Assembly (NCBI RefSeq): GCF_000002415.2
Contig: NC_009912.1
Coordinates: 932,501-996,500, forward strand
Origin: Plasmodium vivax
Lineage: Eukaryota > Apicomplexa > Aconoidasida > Haemosporida > Plasmodiidae
Length of the DNA stretch: 64,000 nucleotides
Direction of reading: 5' to 3'
The notes below the pieces were generated by a model. The model was not told the origin of the DNA, ran no database searches, and saw only the letters and a program-made list of their open reading frames with translations. The position numbers and the translations under genes are program-made. Position 1 is the first letter of the stretch. Every line of letters begins with the position of its first letter. Below, piece by piece: positions 33,553-44,268 of the stretch.

Positions 33553-35456
33553 CGTTCAGCGCGCGAGGTATTTTTCGAGGGCGCTGTTGGAGTGGGTTGT
33601 CGATGGTGTTATCGAGTTGTGTTATCGGTTGTGTTATTTGTTTGTCACGTTTGTTTGTTCGTTTCGCCGTTTTTTTTTTCCTTTTATTTCCTTTTTTTTT
33701 CCCCTTTTTTTTGCTTCTCCTCTCCTTTGTCCGATCGGAACACCTCGCAGGGGGGGACGTCCACTCGCCGCGACTCCTGCGCGCGCTTCTTCTCCCTCGC
33801 TCGACTTGTCTCTGTACGCGTTAGCGTAACTTTGGCTTACTCAATTTTCGCAGTTTTGTTAACTGGGCTCTTCGCGTAAATGCGCTAGTGAGCACTGGGC
33901 ACAAAAAATTTGCATGCGCAATTGGGACGAATTCGCGCAAGAACATTTCGCATGGATTTTTTTTTTTTTTTTTTTTTGGCAGCTTTTATCACTCCCTATT
34001 TGTGATGGGAATTCGCTCACTGGCAACTGCGCGTCGTTTTTCGTGTGTCTCTTTCTCTCATTACAACAAAAAAAAAAGAAAAAAAAAAAAGGGGGGAAAG
34101 AAAAAAACTTTGCCGTTAATGCTCTGTTAGTTTTTTGTTAACCTTTTGTTAGCCTTTAATTCGTGCGCCTGAAATACGTCGGTCCGTCTGTCTATCCGCA
34201 CGCACAACGCGTGTGTACATATGTGTGCATGCAGTTGACGGTGGTGTGTAGGAAACCTCGTAATAGCGCGAATTCGGGAAGGATGACGTGGCTGCTAACA
34301 CCCTGCGGGAATATGCAAGCTGTGATTTTTTTGCAAACGGCTTCGCGAGGGCTGCCACACAAATGACGCATAAGATGGTGAAGAGACAAATTTTGCGGCT
34401 CACGGGGGTCACTAAAAAATTAATCACAACATATCAGTACGCATATAACAAAGCCGAGCTGGCACATGTGCATACACTTACAACCTCGAAATGGGGAAGG
34501 GCACAAAAACACGTGCTGCGCGCTGAGCAGTTCATTTAATTTTTTTAAACGCATGTACAGCACTGTAGACATGAGAGGGGTGTGCACATATGCGTTCAAG
34601 GAGAGTAACAATTAGCGAATTATGCCTTTTTGGCTTATCCTTTTCGGGGGACGTTAATTATATGCATTCGGCAAGGGGATAGGTTTCGATTGGCAGTTAA
34701 TTAGTGGGGGGTGGATGGAAAGATAAGAAAGGATAAAATAAAATATAATAAAATATAGTAAAATACAATAAAATATGGTAAAATCGCGCCATCAGAGGGG
34801 GGCGGCGAGCAGGCTGGCGATAAAACAAACGGGGAGCAAAACGGCGTAGTGGGGTGCCACTCGCAGCTTAATTACGCTGCAGAGTAGCTACGCAACAGCT
34901 TGATGGCGCAGAAAATCGCCTGCGCAGCGTAGGTGGGGGGGAAAAAAATACCACATAAAACAACGCAAACCAAAGGAACGCGAAAAGCGAAAAGCAAAAA
35001 GTGAATAACGAAAAACCAAATAAACTAACGCGGGGGAAAAACAAAACAAAGCGGACTCGGTGGGAAACTATCGGCGAGGCGATTTAAACAGAACACAATG
35101 GGACACATTCAAAATTAAAAAAAAAAAAAAAAAAAAAAGCGGCGAAATAATACGCACAAACGAGTTCGTCGTGTTTGCATAGGTGGATGTGCAAGTATGG
35201 CATAATCCCGCGGGGGCGTTCATACTTCGGATGTATGCACTGCGGGATGTCCTCTTTTTGGAGTGGCCACCCAGAGGGTCCCTTGCGCACATGTATATGT
35301 AATATGTATATACGCATACGTTCACGCGCGCGTGGGGGGGCATGTAGTACCTGCGAAGATTGCATGAAGCGGGACAGAAGGAGAGGGGCCGCAGTGGGAA
35401 AAGAGCGGGAACAGCGAGGCGAGCGAAAAAAGGGCGTCACGAAAAGGAGCTGCAAA

Positions 35457-35594
35457 GCGTTGCAAAATCTGCAAACGCTGCAAACGCCGCAAAAACTGCA
35501 AACGCTGCAAACGCCGCAAAAACTGCAAACGCTGCAAACGCCGCAAAAACTGCAAACGCTGCAAACGCCGCAAAAACCGCAAACGCTGCAAAAC
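35457..35594 (+). repeat. 27-bp minisatellite
   Basis: Units starting at 35471, 35498, 35525 and 35552 each begin GCAAACGCTGCAAACGCCGC and are spaced exactly 27 bases apart, with partial copies at both ends. Each unit is itself built from a GCAAAC-type sub-repeat. Confidence 0.9.
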
Positions 35595-36143
35595 CGGGAC
35601 GTTACTTTTGCGTGCTCCTTTTCTGCCCAAAAGAACGACGCAGGAGAGAGTCGTACACATGTATCAGCCGAACGACACGTTGCCTCTTGCGTTAAAATAA
35701 AAAATCCCAAAATGCAGATTTGCCAATTTTTCGCCTTACATTTTTGGCATGTGTAATTTTGAGGAATACAATTGGTCGAAAAAGTAGCGTAGTGCCCAAC
35801 TTGCATTTTTTTTTTTTTTTTTTTTCCCTCATTGTTAAATTGAAAGAAGTGCTGGAAAACTTCCCTCACGTCGACACGGCATGAAGTGTGAAGGTGCCTA
35901 GCCATGTGCCCTGTGACGTGTTCGACCGTTTCACCAAAGGTGGGTGGCTTCCTCAAAGGTGGTCTTCTATCCCATATAGTAACCCGTTAAACATAGAGGG
36001 AGAAAGTGAGCACCTTTGGGGGGGAGCACCTCACTGTTGTGACATCAGCTGCGGATTTTAAATCACGGCGAGGTGAGCCCCCCGTGCAGCCCTTCCCCAA
36101 GCGGAAACGCGCGCGAGTGTAAAAAATGAGCAAATGAATAGGA

Positions 36144-36232
36144 AAATAAATAAATAGCCAAATAAATAAATAGCCAAATAAATAAATAGCCAAATAAATA
36201 AATAGCCAAATAAATAAATAGCCAAATAAATA
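36144..36232 (+). repeat. 16-bp AT-rich tandem repeat
   Basis: About five and a half units of AAATAAATAAATAGCC lie 120-210 bp upstream of the thioredoxin start codon, within its likely 5' UTR or promoter. Confidence 0.9.
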
Positions 36233-36350
36233 ACCAAATTAATAAGCGAAATATAATTTCTGACCTCGCACACCGCGGCCCACATCGCATGCGTAGGCGG
36301 CCCCCCCGAAACGACGCAGCAGCGGAAGGGTCGATTTCTCGTTTGGCGAA

Positions 36351-37552
36351 ATGAACGGGCTCAGGCAGCGCTTGGGCAAGGTGAGCGCGCCAGCCCTGAT
36401 GGGAATGACTCGCAGGTGCAACTTCACGGTAGGGCAAAGGGAGTGGCTAGGCGGCACTGACGAGGGATCCCTCAAGAGCAGCAAATCCACCCGAACAGGA
36501 CTCACCTACTGACGTTCTCTCCACCCGCTGCAGGAAATAAACAAAATTGACGACTACCTCCAGAAAGTTCAGTCGGGAAAGCTGGTGGTCGCCCAGTTCG
36601 GAGCGTCCTGGTGTGCGCCCTGCAAGAAGATGAAGCCACTGGTATGGCTGTCCGCATGACATATGGGGGGGGAAAAGAAAACTTTGCCCTTCACCCCTGC
36701 CTGTGAAGAAATTTTCTTCCCATTCCTTCATTTGCCACCCCCCTGTTGTGTCCCTTTATTTTGCGAAACCGCCTGCACACGTCAGCACCCTTTTGCGTTC
36801 CTCCATCTGTGTAAACACACAGATAGTCCATCTACGCCCAAACGCTTTTCACCTTTAATAGGTGAAGAAACTGGGGGAGGAGAACGAAGACGTCGAATCG
36901 CTGTATGTGGACATTGATGAGCTCCCGGGTAGGCACAGGAGCAGCATCACAAGGAGTTGGGGAGGGTTCGCCCGTTGACCAGAACGTGGCCGTGCCAACT
37001 GCGCGGAGTTACTGCCCCTCACCGCCACTTCCTAATGGAGAGACTTCCTAATGGAGAGACTTCCCAACGGGGAGACTTCCTAATGGAGAGACTTCCTAAT
37101 GGAGAGACTTCCCAACGGGGAGACTTCCTAATGGAGAGACTTCCTAATGGAGAGACTTCCTAATGGAGAGACTTCCTAATGGAGAGACTTCCCAACGGGG
37201 AGACTTCCCAACGGGGAGACTTCCCAACGGGGAGACTTCCCAACCGGCAACTTCACCGCTCCCCCCTCCCCCTGCAGAGCTCGGAGAGAACGAAGACATA
37301 AACGAACTGCCAACCGTTCTGCTGCGAAAAAATGGAAAGTACCTCGATAAAGTTGTGGGTACGTTTTGCCCACGTGTGTGCAACTGTGGGGCGAAGCGCT
37401 CCGCTTATCTTCTTCGTCTTCCTCTTCTTCGTCTTCCTCTTCCTCATCTTTCGCTTCTTTTGTTTTTTTTTTTTTTCCACCCAGGGATGAATGAGGAGCA
37501 GGTCCTCCGCGCAGTGAGCGCGCACAGGGCCCCCAAGGAGGCGGACGCCTGA
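36351..37552 (+). CDS. Thioredoxin-like protein, five exons
   Basis: Exons 36351-36380, 36534-36641, 36862-36928, 37278-37358 and 37485-37552 agree in phase and give 117 residues. The protein is a single thioredoxin fold with active site FGASWCAPCKKMKPL (CxxC about residues 37-40) and the cis-proline loop NELPTVLLRKNG. It should reduce disulfides, probably in the cytosol, since there is no signal peptide. The active-site pair is CAPC rather than the CGPC of classical thioredoxin, so redox potential may differ. A short insert (ELPELGENEDINELP) lengthens the region before the cis-proline. The first exon is only ten codons (MNGLRQRLGK). Confidence 0.92.
37028..37247 (+). repeat. 16-bp two-variant minisatellite in thioredoxin intron 3
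   Basis: About fourteen units occur, of two types: A is CTTCCTAATGGAGAGA and B is CTTCCCAACGGGGAGA. The order reads AAB AAB AAAA BBBB. The array fills most of the third intron. Confidence 0.93.
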
Positions 37553-38992
37553 CGTTCGAGAGGCAAGAAGGAAGGGGCAAGAAGAACGAAGCATAATCAT
37601 AATCACAATAATGTGGGGAGGAGCCTCCCTGGGCACGCCGCCAACCTGGGAGGCCTCTTCACATTACGCACCGCATAGCGTTCATTCGTTTAGTGATCGT
37701 TTGGGGAAGCCACTTGGTTGGACGTGCTCTGTACCACTGAGGTGGGCAGCACGAAGGGAACGCATGAGAAAGGTGCCAAAAACATACTCCTGCCAAGTGC
37801 ACAGATGGCCTTCTTTTTTTTTTTTCGCTCGTGCCAACCCACCGCGATATTTTGTAAGCTCGCGTAACGATTGGACGGACGCTCCCAAAAGGAGCGGGGC
37901 CTCTCTGTTGGGCGATATATGCAGTGTGTGGCACAGCACATATACACATGTTTATGTGGCGGCGCGCCGAGCTGAAGCCTGCCCGTTGGTCACCCCTAAT
38001 GGTTTGCTTGCCCGTTGGTCCTTTTTAATGGTTTGCCTGCCCGTTGGTCCTTTTTAATGGTTTGCCTGCCCGTTGGTCCTTTTTAATGGTTTGCCTGCCC
38101 GTTGGTCATCCCTAATGGTTTGCCTGCCCGTTGGTCATCCCTAATGGTTTGCCTGCGCTTGTTGGGGCGTCCCGCACTGCAAGAATGGTGGGTGAAAGAA
38201 CGCGCGGGTGGACGCCCCTGTGGACGCACCTGCGGGCGAACGTGTGTATGCTTACATGTTCACGCACGCACATGGTGAGGCACACACGGCTGTGCATGGC
38301 GCATTATGACGCGCACGCGCATACCGCATGCAGTCGAAAAATTGACATTTTTTAAAAAGCAGTTTGGCTATCTTCGCACTTTCGCAGCTTTAGCAGCTTC
38401 AGCAGCTTCAGCAGCTTCAGCAGCTCAGTGTTGAGTAAGCGCAATTATTGGAAAGAAGTTTTTTTTTTTTTTTTTTTTTTTTGCCGAAATATTTTTGAGT
38501 ATTAAAAAAGGCAAGTATCCATGGAGATGATTTCACTCCTCCTTTTACATAAACATGAAAGCGAAATTGCATGAGAATGAACTGCGCGAAGTACGCGTTG
38601 CACTGTGCCCCTTTCGCGTGTGAGTAGCCCTCTTCGAAACCCGCCTTGGGGGGTGGTCTTCCAATGGGGGGCAGCGACTTAGCCGTGTGCGATAGGCATC
38701 ACCCCATGAGATGATCACCCTTCCCATGAGGAATCGATCGTCCGCTTCTTCGCCGCGTGTTGCCCCTGTTTATCCACCGTTTCTCCGCCGCTTCTCCCCC
38801 CGTTCGTTTGCAACCCTGCTTATGCACAGCTTCGTGGCTGCCCCAGTGTGTGCATCGCCTGCGTAGAAAGCAAACCCGTTCGACCGTCTCCCCGTTGAGC
38901 TGCTACTCCGCGCGGGCGGGTTAACTGCCATTTTGGGGTTCTTCCTCCCCCCTGATCGCATCTCCCCTCCGTTTTAACCCCCCTTTTAATTT
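37553..38992. other. Intergenic spacer between thioredoxin and Yippee
   Basis: This 1.4 kb tandem spacer holds the 29-bp minisatellite (37981-38154), a short CAGCTT(CAG) run (38391-38425) and poly-T (38459-38482). No gene is recognised. Confidence 0.55.
37981..38154 (+). repeat. 29-bp minisatellite, six units
   Basis: Units at 37981, 38010, 38039, 38068, 38097 and 38126 each start GCCCGTTGGTC and end in GGTTTGCCT-like sequence. The central part has two alternatives, CCTTTTT or ACCCCT/ATCCCT. There are no unique spacers. Confidence 0.93.
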
Positions 38993-39505
38993 ATGGGAAG
39001 ATCATTCAAGGTTTTCCTGAGCAACTACGTGTACAGGTATGGGGCGGCAGTCTGGGAGCTGCGCGTCTGCATTGAGCGGTGTGCGTTCCCCGATTATTAC
39101 GCCGCTTCTCCCCATGATTGTGCCGCCTCCTCCCATTATCACGCCGCTTATCCCCCCCGCAGCTGCTCCGAATGTGGGAACCACCTGTCGGACCCCACCG
39201 AGTTAGTATCGACGTCCTTCCGAGGGAGGACGGGCCCCGCGTGGCTCTTCTCCAAAGTTATAAACGTTTGCGAAGGGCAGTACGAAGACAGAATGATGAC
39301 CACCGGCCAGCACACCATCGTGGACATTTACTGTAACAATTGCAGAAACAATGTGGGGTGGAAATATGAGGACTCCTCGGAGGAATCGCAGAAATATAAA
39401 AAGGGAAAGTACATTTTGGAGAAGGCCCTGCTGTCCTTTTTGGTCATCGACCAGCACGGGAAGGAGCACGAGTTCGAGCTGAAGTCGTCCGACTGCGATT
39501 TTTGA
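38993..39505 (+). CDS. Yippee-domain zinc-binding protein, two exons
   Basis: Exons 38993-39036 and 39163-39505 join in phase 2 to give 128 residues, the usual Yippee-like length. The Yippee fold binds one zinc through two CxxC pairs, seen here as CSECGNHL and YCNNCRNNVGWKYE. Other family blocks are GRTGPAWLFSKVINV, TTGQHTIVDIYC and KYKKGKYILEKALL. Yippee proteins in animals are nuclear or centrosomal, and YPEL5 is part of the CTLH/GID ubiquitin ligase; the role in Plasmodium is not evident from sequence. The gene ends 750 bp from the converging HDAC1 gene. Confidence 0.93.
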   Translation: MGRSFKVFLSNYVYRYGAAVWELRVCIERCAFPDYYAASPHDCAASSHYHAAYPPRSCSECGNHLSDPTELVSTSFRGRTGPAWLFSKVINVCEGQYEDRMMTTGQHTIVDIYCNNCRNNVGWKYEDSSEESQKYKKGKYILEKALLSFLVIDQHGKEHEFELKSSDCDF

Positions 39506-40257
39506 GGGCTATCAGCGGGTGACCTAACGAGGCATAGCCCTACCAGCAGTACGCACAACTCCGCCTTTTTCGCTTTTTTTTCGCCTTTTTTGCACCTTTT
39601 TTTTCTCATTTTTTTTCCATTTTTTTTCCATTTTTTTCGCTTTTTTCCCCATTTTTTTGTTGCTCCTCTCGCACATGCGGCGCTGATACGCGCTTGCACA
39701 CGTACGCGACCTGTACAAGTGCGCCCCTTTTTTTTGTTGCAGATGAATTTTTTTCCCTCCGCGCGCTGGCGACGGTGATTTGGGGACCACTGAGCGGCCA
39801 CCTGTGTGTTCATTTTTAAGCATGTGCAGTGGGAGAGCGGTGGCACAGCAGGGGGGAAGCAGGATAGCATTCTTCGCGGCACAACCGCTAACATTTTGGT
39901 GACTTTAAGCGGCACGATTTTCCTTTGGCTGACTACGCGGTCGGCTCCGGGCGGGGAATTTAAAAAGTGAAGAGGCACACCGCGTCCAAATGGAAAAACG
40001 TTGGGCTTCAAATAAAAGTTGGGGGGGCAACTGAGACAAAAAAATGCTTAAACAAACGGGTGTGTAGCAGCGAAGCGGTGCGGCAGTGTGGCGGCGAAGC
40101 GGTGCGGCAGTGTGGCAGCGAAGCGGTGTGGCAGTGTAGCCGCGAAGCAGTGTGGCAGTGTAGCCGCGAAGCGGTGTGGCAGTGTAGCGGGGTCGATTCG
40201 CCTCCTAACCGCTTTGCCGCTTCGCCGCTTCGCCTCTCCGCTTCTTAACCGCCCCCC
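39506..40257. other. Convergent spacer between Yippee and HDAC1
   Basis: T-rich runs (39565-39660) follow the Yippee stop, and a 24-bp minisatellite lies at 40070-40189 near the HDAC1 stop. No gene is seen. Confidence 0.6.
40070..40189 (+). repeat. 24-bp minisatellite, five units
   Basis: Units at 40070, 40094, 40118, 40142 and 40166 start GCGAAGCGGTG (one GCGAAGCAGTG) and differ at a few sites. The array lies just past the HDAC1 stop codon, in its likely 3' UTR. Confidence 0.9.
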
Positions 40258-41604
40258 TCAGAGGGCGACGTTCTGGTCCCGGTCGGAGAGGTCGAAGAAG
40301 TCGTCCTCGTAGTTCTTCCTGCGCAGGTGGTGGGAGGTGGCGTGGTCCTTGGCCCTGGTGCCTGCGGCGCGGCCGCCCCCCCCGTCGTCTTTCAACTCAT
40401 ATTGGTTCTTTTCGCACTCGTCATCAATTTCGGAGTCAAAGAAATCCGGAGGGACGTAGGCAAACTGGACGCCAGGGGCATGTTCTATGTTCCTCAAATT
40501 TTCTGTAATTTTCATTTTGATTCTGCTCAAGTGTTCTGGGGAGTTATAATTGGGGATGCTTGAAGGCTGTAGATGCAGCTGAAAGTCGGGGGCATAATAA
40601 TCGTAATAATCGTTTAGGCTAATCTGGTCAGGCATTTCATGATGCTTGTTGAGCACAACTCCCGTTTCGTAGGCCCAACACCGAGAGACATTTCTAATGG
40701 TGTATCCTCCCCCACCTAAAACGAGAAGGGGTAAATTATACGAGCGAACGTGTTCTACACATCTGGCATGACCCTTAATGGTTAAATTGAATCTTCCTAA
40801 TCGGTCCCCCGTTAAACTGTCCGCCCCGCATTGCAGTATGATTGCCCCCGGCTTGTACGTTTGAACGCACTTATCAATCACTACTTTAAAGAGGTCCACA
40901 AACGCATCATCAGTTATTCCATCGTTTAGGGGCACATTCACACTGTAGTACTTCCCGTGGTGCACCCCAATGTCTGTAATATCGCCAGTTCCTGGAAAAT
41001 AGTCCCCGAATTTGTGAAATGAGACAGTCATAACTCGATGGGTTACATAAAAAGCTTCTTCCACTCCATCCCCATGATGCACATCAATATCTATGTACAT
41101 TACCCTCGCGTGGTACTTTAGCAATTCTAAAATTCCTAGTACTATATCGTTGATGTAGCAGAAGCCACTGGCCTCGGACATCTTCGCGTGGTGCAATCCG
41201 CCTGACCAGTTCACGCAGATATCCGCACAGTGGTGATTCAGCTTGGCTGCCCCATCTATAGAAGCACCTGCACATGACTGCTGGAATTGGAAGAGGCCAT
41301 CGAACACAGGACAGTCGGTTGCTTCCCCAACATTGAATCGCTTCAGTTGGTATGTAAACTCACGATAATTTTCCATCGAAATGGAGGAGAGGAAATCTAC
41401 ATATTCGTAGTCGTGGAAGAGGGTCAGTTCGTTTACGTCACTTTTGTGGGGCCGGTACACCTCCATGTACTTATACAGGTTGTACGAGACTATCAGCGAG
41501 TGCGTCATGCGGATTCTCTGCGGCTTCATCGGGTGCCCCGCCCCGTAGTAGTAGCTCCCGATGTCGGGGTCGTGGAAGTAGGCCACCTTCTTGCGGTTCG
41601 ACAT
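40258..41604 (-). CDS. HDAC1: Histone deacetylase 1 (class I, RPD3-type)
   Basis: This single-exon gene of 448 residues removes acetyl groups from histone lysines in nuclear co-repressor complexes. Class I landmarks are HPMKPQRIRMTHSLI, NWSGGLHHAKMSEASGFCYI, the zinc-binding DIDVHHGDGVEEAFY, FHKFGDYFPGTGD, QCGADSLTGDRLG and GGGGYTIRNVSRCWAYET. All metal and catalytic residues of the family (two His, Asp, His, Asp, and the capping Tyr in GGGGYT) are present, so it should be active. The short C-terminal tail (GGGGRAAGTRAKDH) is acidic/basic low complexity. The start ATG is followed at once by conserved RKKVAYFHDPDIG. From memory, the P. falciparum orthologue is PF3D7_0925700. Confidence 0.98.
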   Translation of the reverse strand: MSNRKKVAYFHDPDIGSYYYGAGHPMKPQRIRMTHSLIVSYNLYKYMEVYRPHKSDVNELTLFHDYEYVDFLSSISMENYREFTYQLKRFNVGEATDCPVFDGLFQFQQSCAGASIDGAAKLNHHCADICVNWSGGLHHAKMSEASGFCYINDIVLGILELLKYHARVMYIDIDVHHGDGVEEAFYVTHRVMTVSFHKFGDYFPGTGDITDIGVHHGKYYSVNVPLNDGITDDAFVDLFKVVIDKCVQTYKPGAIILQCGADSLTGDRLGRFNLTIKGHARCVEHVRSYNLPLLVLGGGGYTIRNVSRCWAYETGVVLNKHHEMPDQISLNDYYDYYAPDFQLHLQPSSIPNYNSPEHLSRIKMKITENLRNIEHAPGVQFAYVPPDFFDSEIDDECEKNQYELKDDGGGGRAAGTRAKDHATSHHLRRKNYEDDFFDLSDRDQNVAL

Positions 41605-41621
41605 TGGGGGCAGTGGGGGGA

Positions 41622-41700
41622 GCTACGTAGTGGGGTTACACCACGTAAAGGGGTTACGCCACGTAGTGGGTGGTGCTACGTAAAGGGGTTGTGCTACTAC
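41622..41700. repeat. About 18-bp imperfect repeat with CYACGTA cores next to the HDAC1 start
   Basis: Cores read CTACGTAG, CCACGTAA, CCACGTAG and CTACGTAA, each followed by G-rich GGGGTTACG-like sequence, spaced about 18 bases apart. They lie immediately 5' of the HDAC1 start, in its likely 5' UTR or promoter. Confidence 0.7.
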
Positions 41701-42365
41701 TTATGGGGGACGCCTCTTCCTAGCGGGCACACTCCCCTGGACGAATCCCCCACGCGCTGTTCGCTCCTGCGCCCGCGTAGGCGGTCAATCTAGAGTTTAC
41801 TGACCCCCCTCACACGCCTACGCTGTAAGGTTGGATTGTTCGCCCATCCGACCTGCTCATATGCTCATCGCAGCCAACATGTCTTTTTCCCCTCAGTAGA
41901 AACTGCCCTGGAAGGCTCCTTCACGTAAGGTGGTCCAACCGCTGAAAACTAACCCGATGGGAAAAAAAAAAAAAAAGAGAAACTTCTACCCTCACACGTC
42001 AGAGTTGCTGTAAAGAAGCCTCCCCCCCGATGGGTGCAATGACGCATATGTGGCGGCAACGCAGGGGCGGGCAAATATGCAAAGCAGTGTAAAGGTGTCC
42101 CCCCCCCATACTCCTCTGGCACGCCCACGTTCGTATGCAACCAATTATGGAGAAGTACGCTCTCTTGGGAAAATCACAAAAGGGAAAGCAACGAAGTTTC
42201 TCTCTTTGGCAAAATGGGAAAAAAAAAAAAAAAAAAAAAAACCACAAGTCTTCGTGATGATGGCCGCTAAAAAGGGGGATGAACAGTGGGGGAGAAAATA
42301 TTCAAATTATTCAAATTGGTTTTTTTTCTTCTTCCTTCACCATTTCGGGTTGATTAAAAAGGAAA

Positions 42366-42481
42366 GAAGAAAAAAAAAGAAAAAAAAAAAGAAAAAAAAA
42401 AGAAAAAAAAAAAGAAAAAAAAAAGAAAAAAAAAAGAAAAAAAAAAAGAAAAAAAAAAAGAAAAAAAAAAGAAAAAAAAAA
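42366..42481 (+). repeat. Phased A-tract array (GAAAAAAAAA)n
   Basis: About ten runs of 9-11 A, each interrupted by a single G, give a period close to one helical turn. Bent or nucleosome-excluding DNA is likely at this spot between HDAC1 and UPF2. Confidence 0.85.
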
Positions 42482-44268
42482 TCGATCGTGGCTATGCGAT
42501 TATGCGATTGATTCTTCTTCCTATTTTGTTCCCGCCTGCGCTTCGCTTTTCATTGTTTTGCTTTATTCGCGCCTTGCCTTTTTTGCCTTTTTTTTTGCCT
42601 TTTTTTTGCCTTTTTTCGCCCTCGGTTTGGCGACCCGGAGGGTACTCCACTGCAGCGCTGCCGCCAGGGGGAAGATGTGCAAGCGGGGGAAACCACGCAA
42701 AAAAAGAGAAAGAGAAAGAGAAAGAAAAAGAGAAAGAAAAAGAAAAAAGAAAATAAAAAAAGGCTAACACAATGGCGTGGTTAACTTAGGCTATTACATT
42801 CGTATGGGCAGTGCCACTCCCATAATTTTTCCCTTCACATACATATAACCCGCATGCATCGCCGTGAGTAAAGCTCTTCATTTTTTGTTGGGGGGAAGAG
42901 CTTCCCACGCGTGTACGTACATTTCTGCGTAGGTAAGCTTCTGCCCTTCCGCATGCACATATGATGAGATGGTGGTCGCCGCGAAAGTTATTTTTAAAAC
43001 ACACCAAGGTGATCGTGCCATCTTGTGCCTGGCCATCGGAAGAGGCAAGGTTACGTACATCCACTTTAAGGGAGAAAAATTTAAATGGGTATTTTCTAAA
43101 GCTACCAACTGAGTGAGACGAAAAGGGCTTCATTTCATTGTAGTCTTCCCGCTCAGCAAGGGGGGAAAAAAAAAAAAAAAAAAAAAAAAAATACCCACGT
43201 TGGAGTAAAATCGAAACTGTGCACCCCCTTGGTTGCATTCCCGTGGTAGAGGGTTCGTTGGAGGTGCACTGGAGGTACACCGGAGGTATACTGCCAATTT
43301 TTTTAGGTTCACCTGGCGAGGTACCGCCAAGTTAGTTGTGCCGTCCCCACTGCGTATGCTTTTGTCTCCTCCCCCTGCCTGCAACGCTCGAGGGTGCAAA
43401 CCACAGGCGAGAGAGACGTACGTTACGCGGAGATGGCACTACTTCCTACGTGGGAAATCTCATCCATCCAAGGGAAGAAGGGGGGGCACCATCTTTTTAC
43501 AACCGCCGCGGTTACGCTAGTGTGTTTCCTCTTACCGATCTTGCTCAGCACCCCCAGAGGTGTGGAGGGGCATGCAAAGGAGTGACTCCGCACCTGGTGG
43601 GTGACGTAGCTGTGAACTGGCTAGAAGGGGCGACAAAACGGGTTAGCAGAAATTACACAAAAGGGGAGAACTCTTTTTTTTTTTTTTTTTTTTTTTTACC
43701 ATTTCGCACATGTGGATCTACTGCATGTGGGAAGGAAAGGGCGCAGTTCCGAAGTTGTTTTATCGTTTTATCGTTTTATTGCTTTACTGTTTTATTGTTT
43801 TATTTTTTTTTAATTTCTCCACTTGTCGGCTGTGCCAATTAGGAGGAATACTTTCCCGCCGCTTCACTCGACTGTCCGTTCCCCACACGTAGTCCCCGCG
43901 GGAGGGCCTCTCTAAGAAGAGGGGAAGGAAATGCCGCAAAGGAAATGCGGCAAAGGAAACACGGTAAAGGAGGAAGAGCCCCCCGTCCGCAGCTAGCCAA
44001 TTTCACGCCGTTACGAGTTTGAGTAACCCACGGCGAGTAACCCATACCGAGCAGCCAGGTGTGACTGAGTGCTGGTCTACCCGGAACGATGCGATCGTAA
44101 GGGGAAGAAGTCACTCCGTGAGTGGACCCAAAGGTGAACGAGACATAGTGGGGTGTTTAAAAAAAGAAGAGCATCACCGGGTGCACACTCGCGAAGGAGA
44201 TTTCACCCCCCTCGGATCACATCGACGAAGTGGCGGCGCAACGGCGGCGCAACGTGATAGACCAAAAA

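Larger units (their letters stand above)
33553..36350. promoter_or_regulatory. Long divergent intergenic region
   Basis: This 2.8 kb lies between the phosphatase (-) and thioredoxin (+) starts and should contain both promoters. It includes poly-T (33958-33977), a TA-rich run of AAAATAYARTA units (34735-34785), poly-A (35117-35138), a 27-bp minisatellite (35457-35594) and a 16-bp AT-rich repeat (36144-36232). Reading frames over the repeats are artefacts. No gene is recognised. Confidence 0.5.
41605..44268. promoter_or_regulatory. Divergent intergenic region between HDAC1 and UPF2
   Basis: This 2.7 kb should hold both promoters. An 18-bp CCACGTA-type repeat lies 18-95 bp upstream of the HDAC1 start (41622-41700). 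A phased A-tract array is at 42366-42481 and a (GAAA/GAGAAA) run at 42708-42755. Poly-A/T runs are near 43167-43191, 43675-43697 and 43795-43810. No gene is recognised. Confidence 0.5.

Noticed and set aside
35084..35956. 290-residue minus-strand frame with Cys/Phe-rich repeats (VCSFCGVCS)
   Set aside because: The Cys pattern is the translation of the 27-bp minisatellite and poly-T runs. It is not a zinc-binding protein gene and no conserved flank exists.
42050..42511. Lys-rich 153-residue frame
   Set aside because: The Lys run is the translation of the phased A-tract array, and the rest shows no conserved sequence.
44230..44268. Upstream extension of UPF2 to 44230
   Set aside because: The codon at 44230 is GTG. 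The first in-frame ATG, in an A-rich context, is at 44269.
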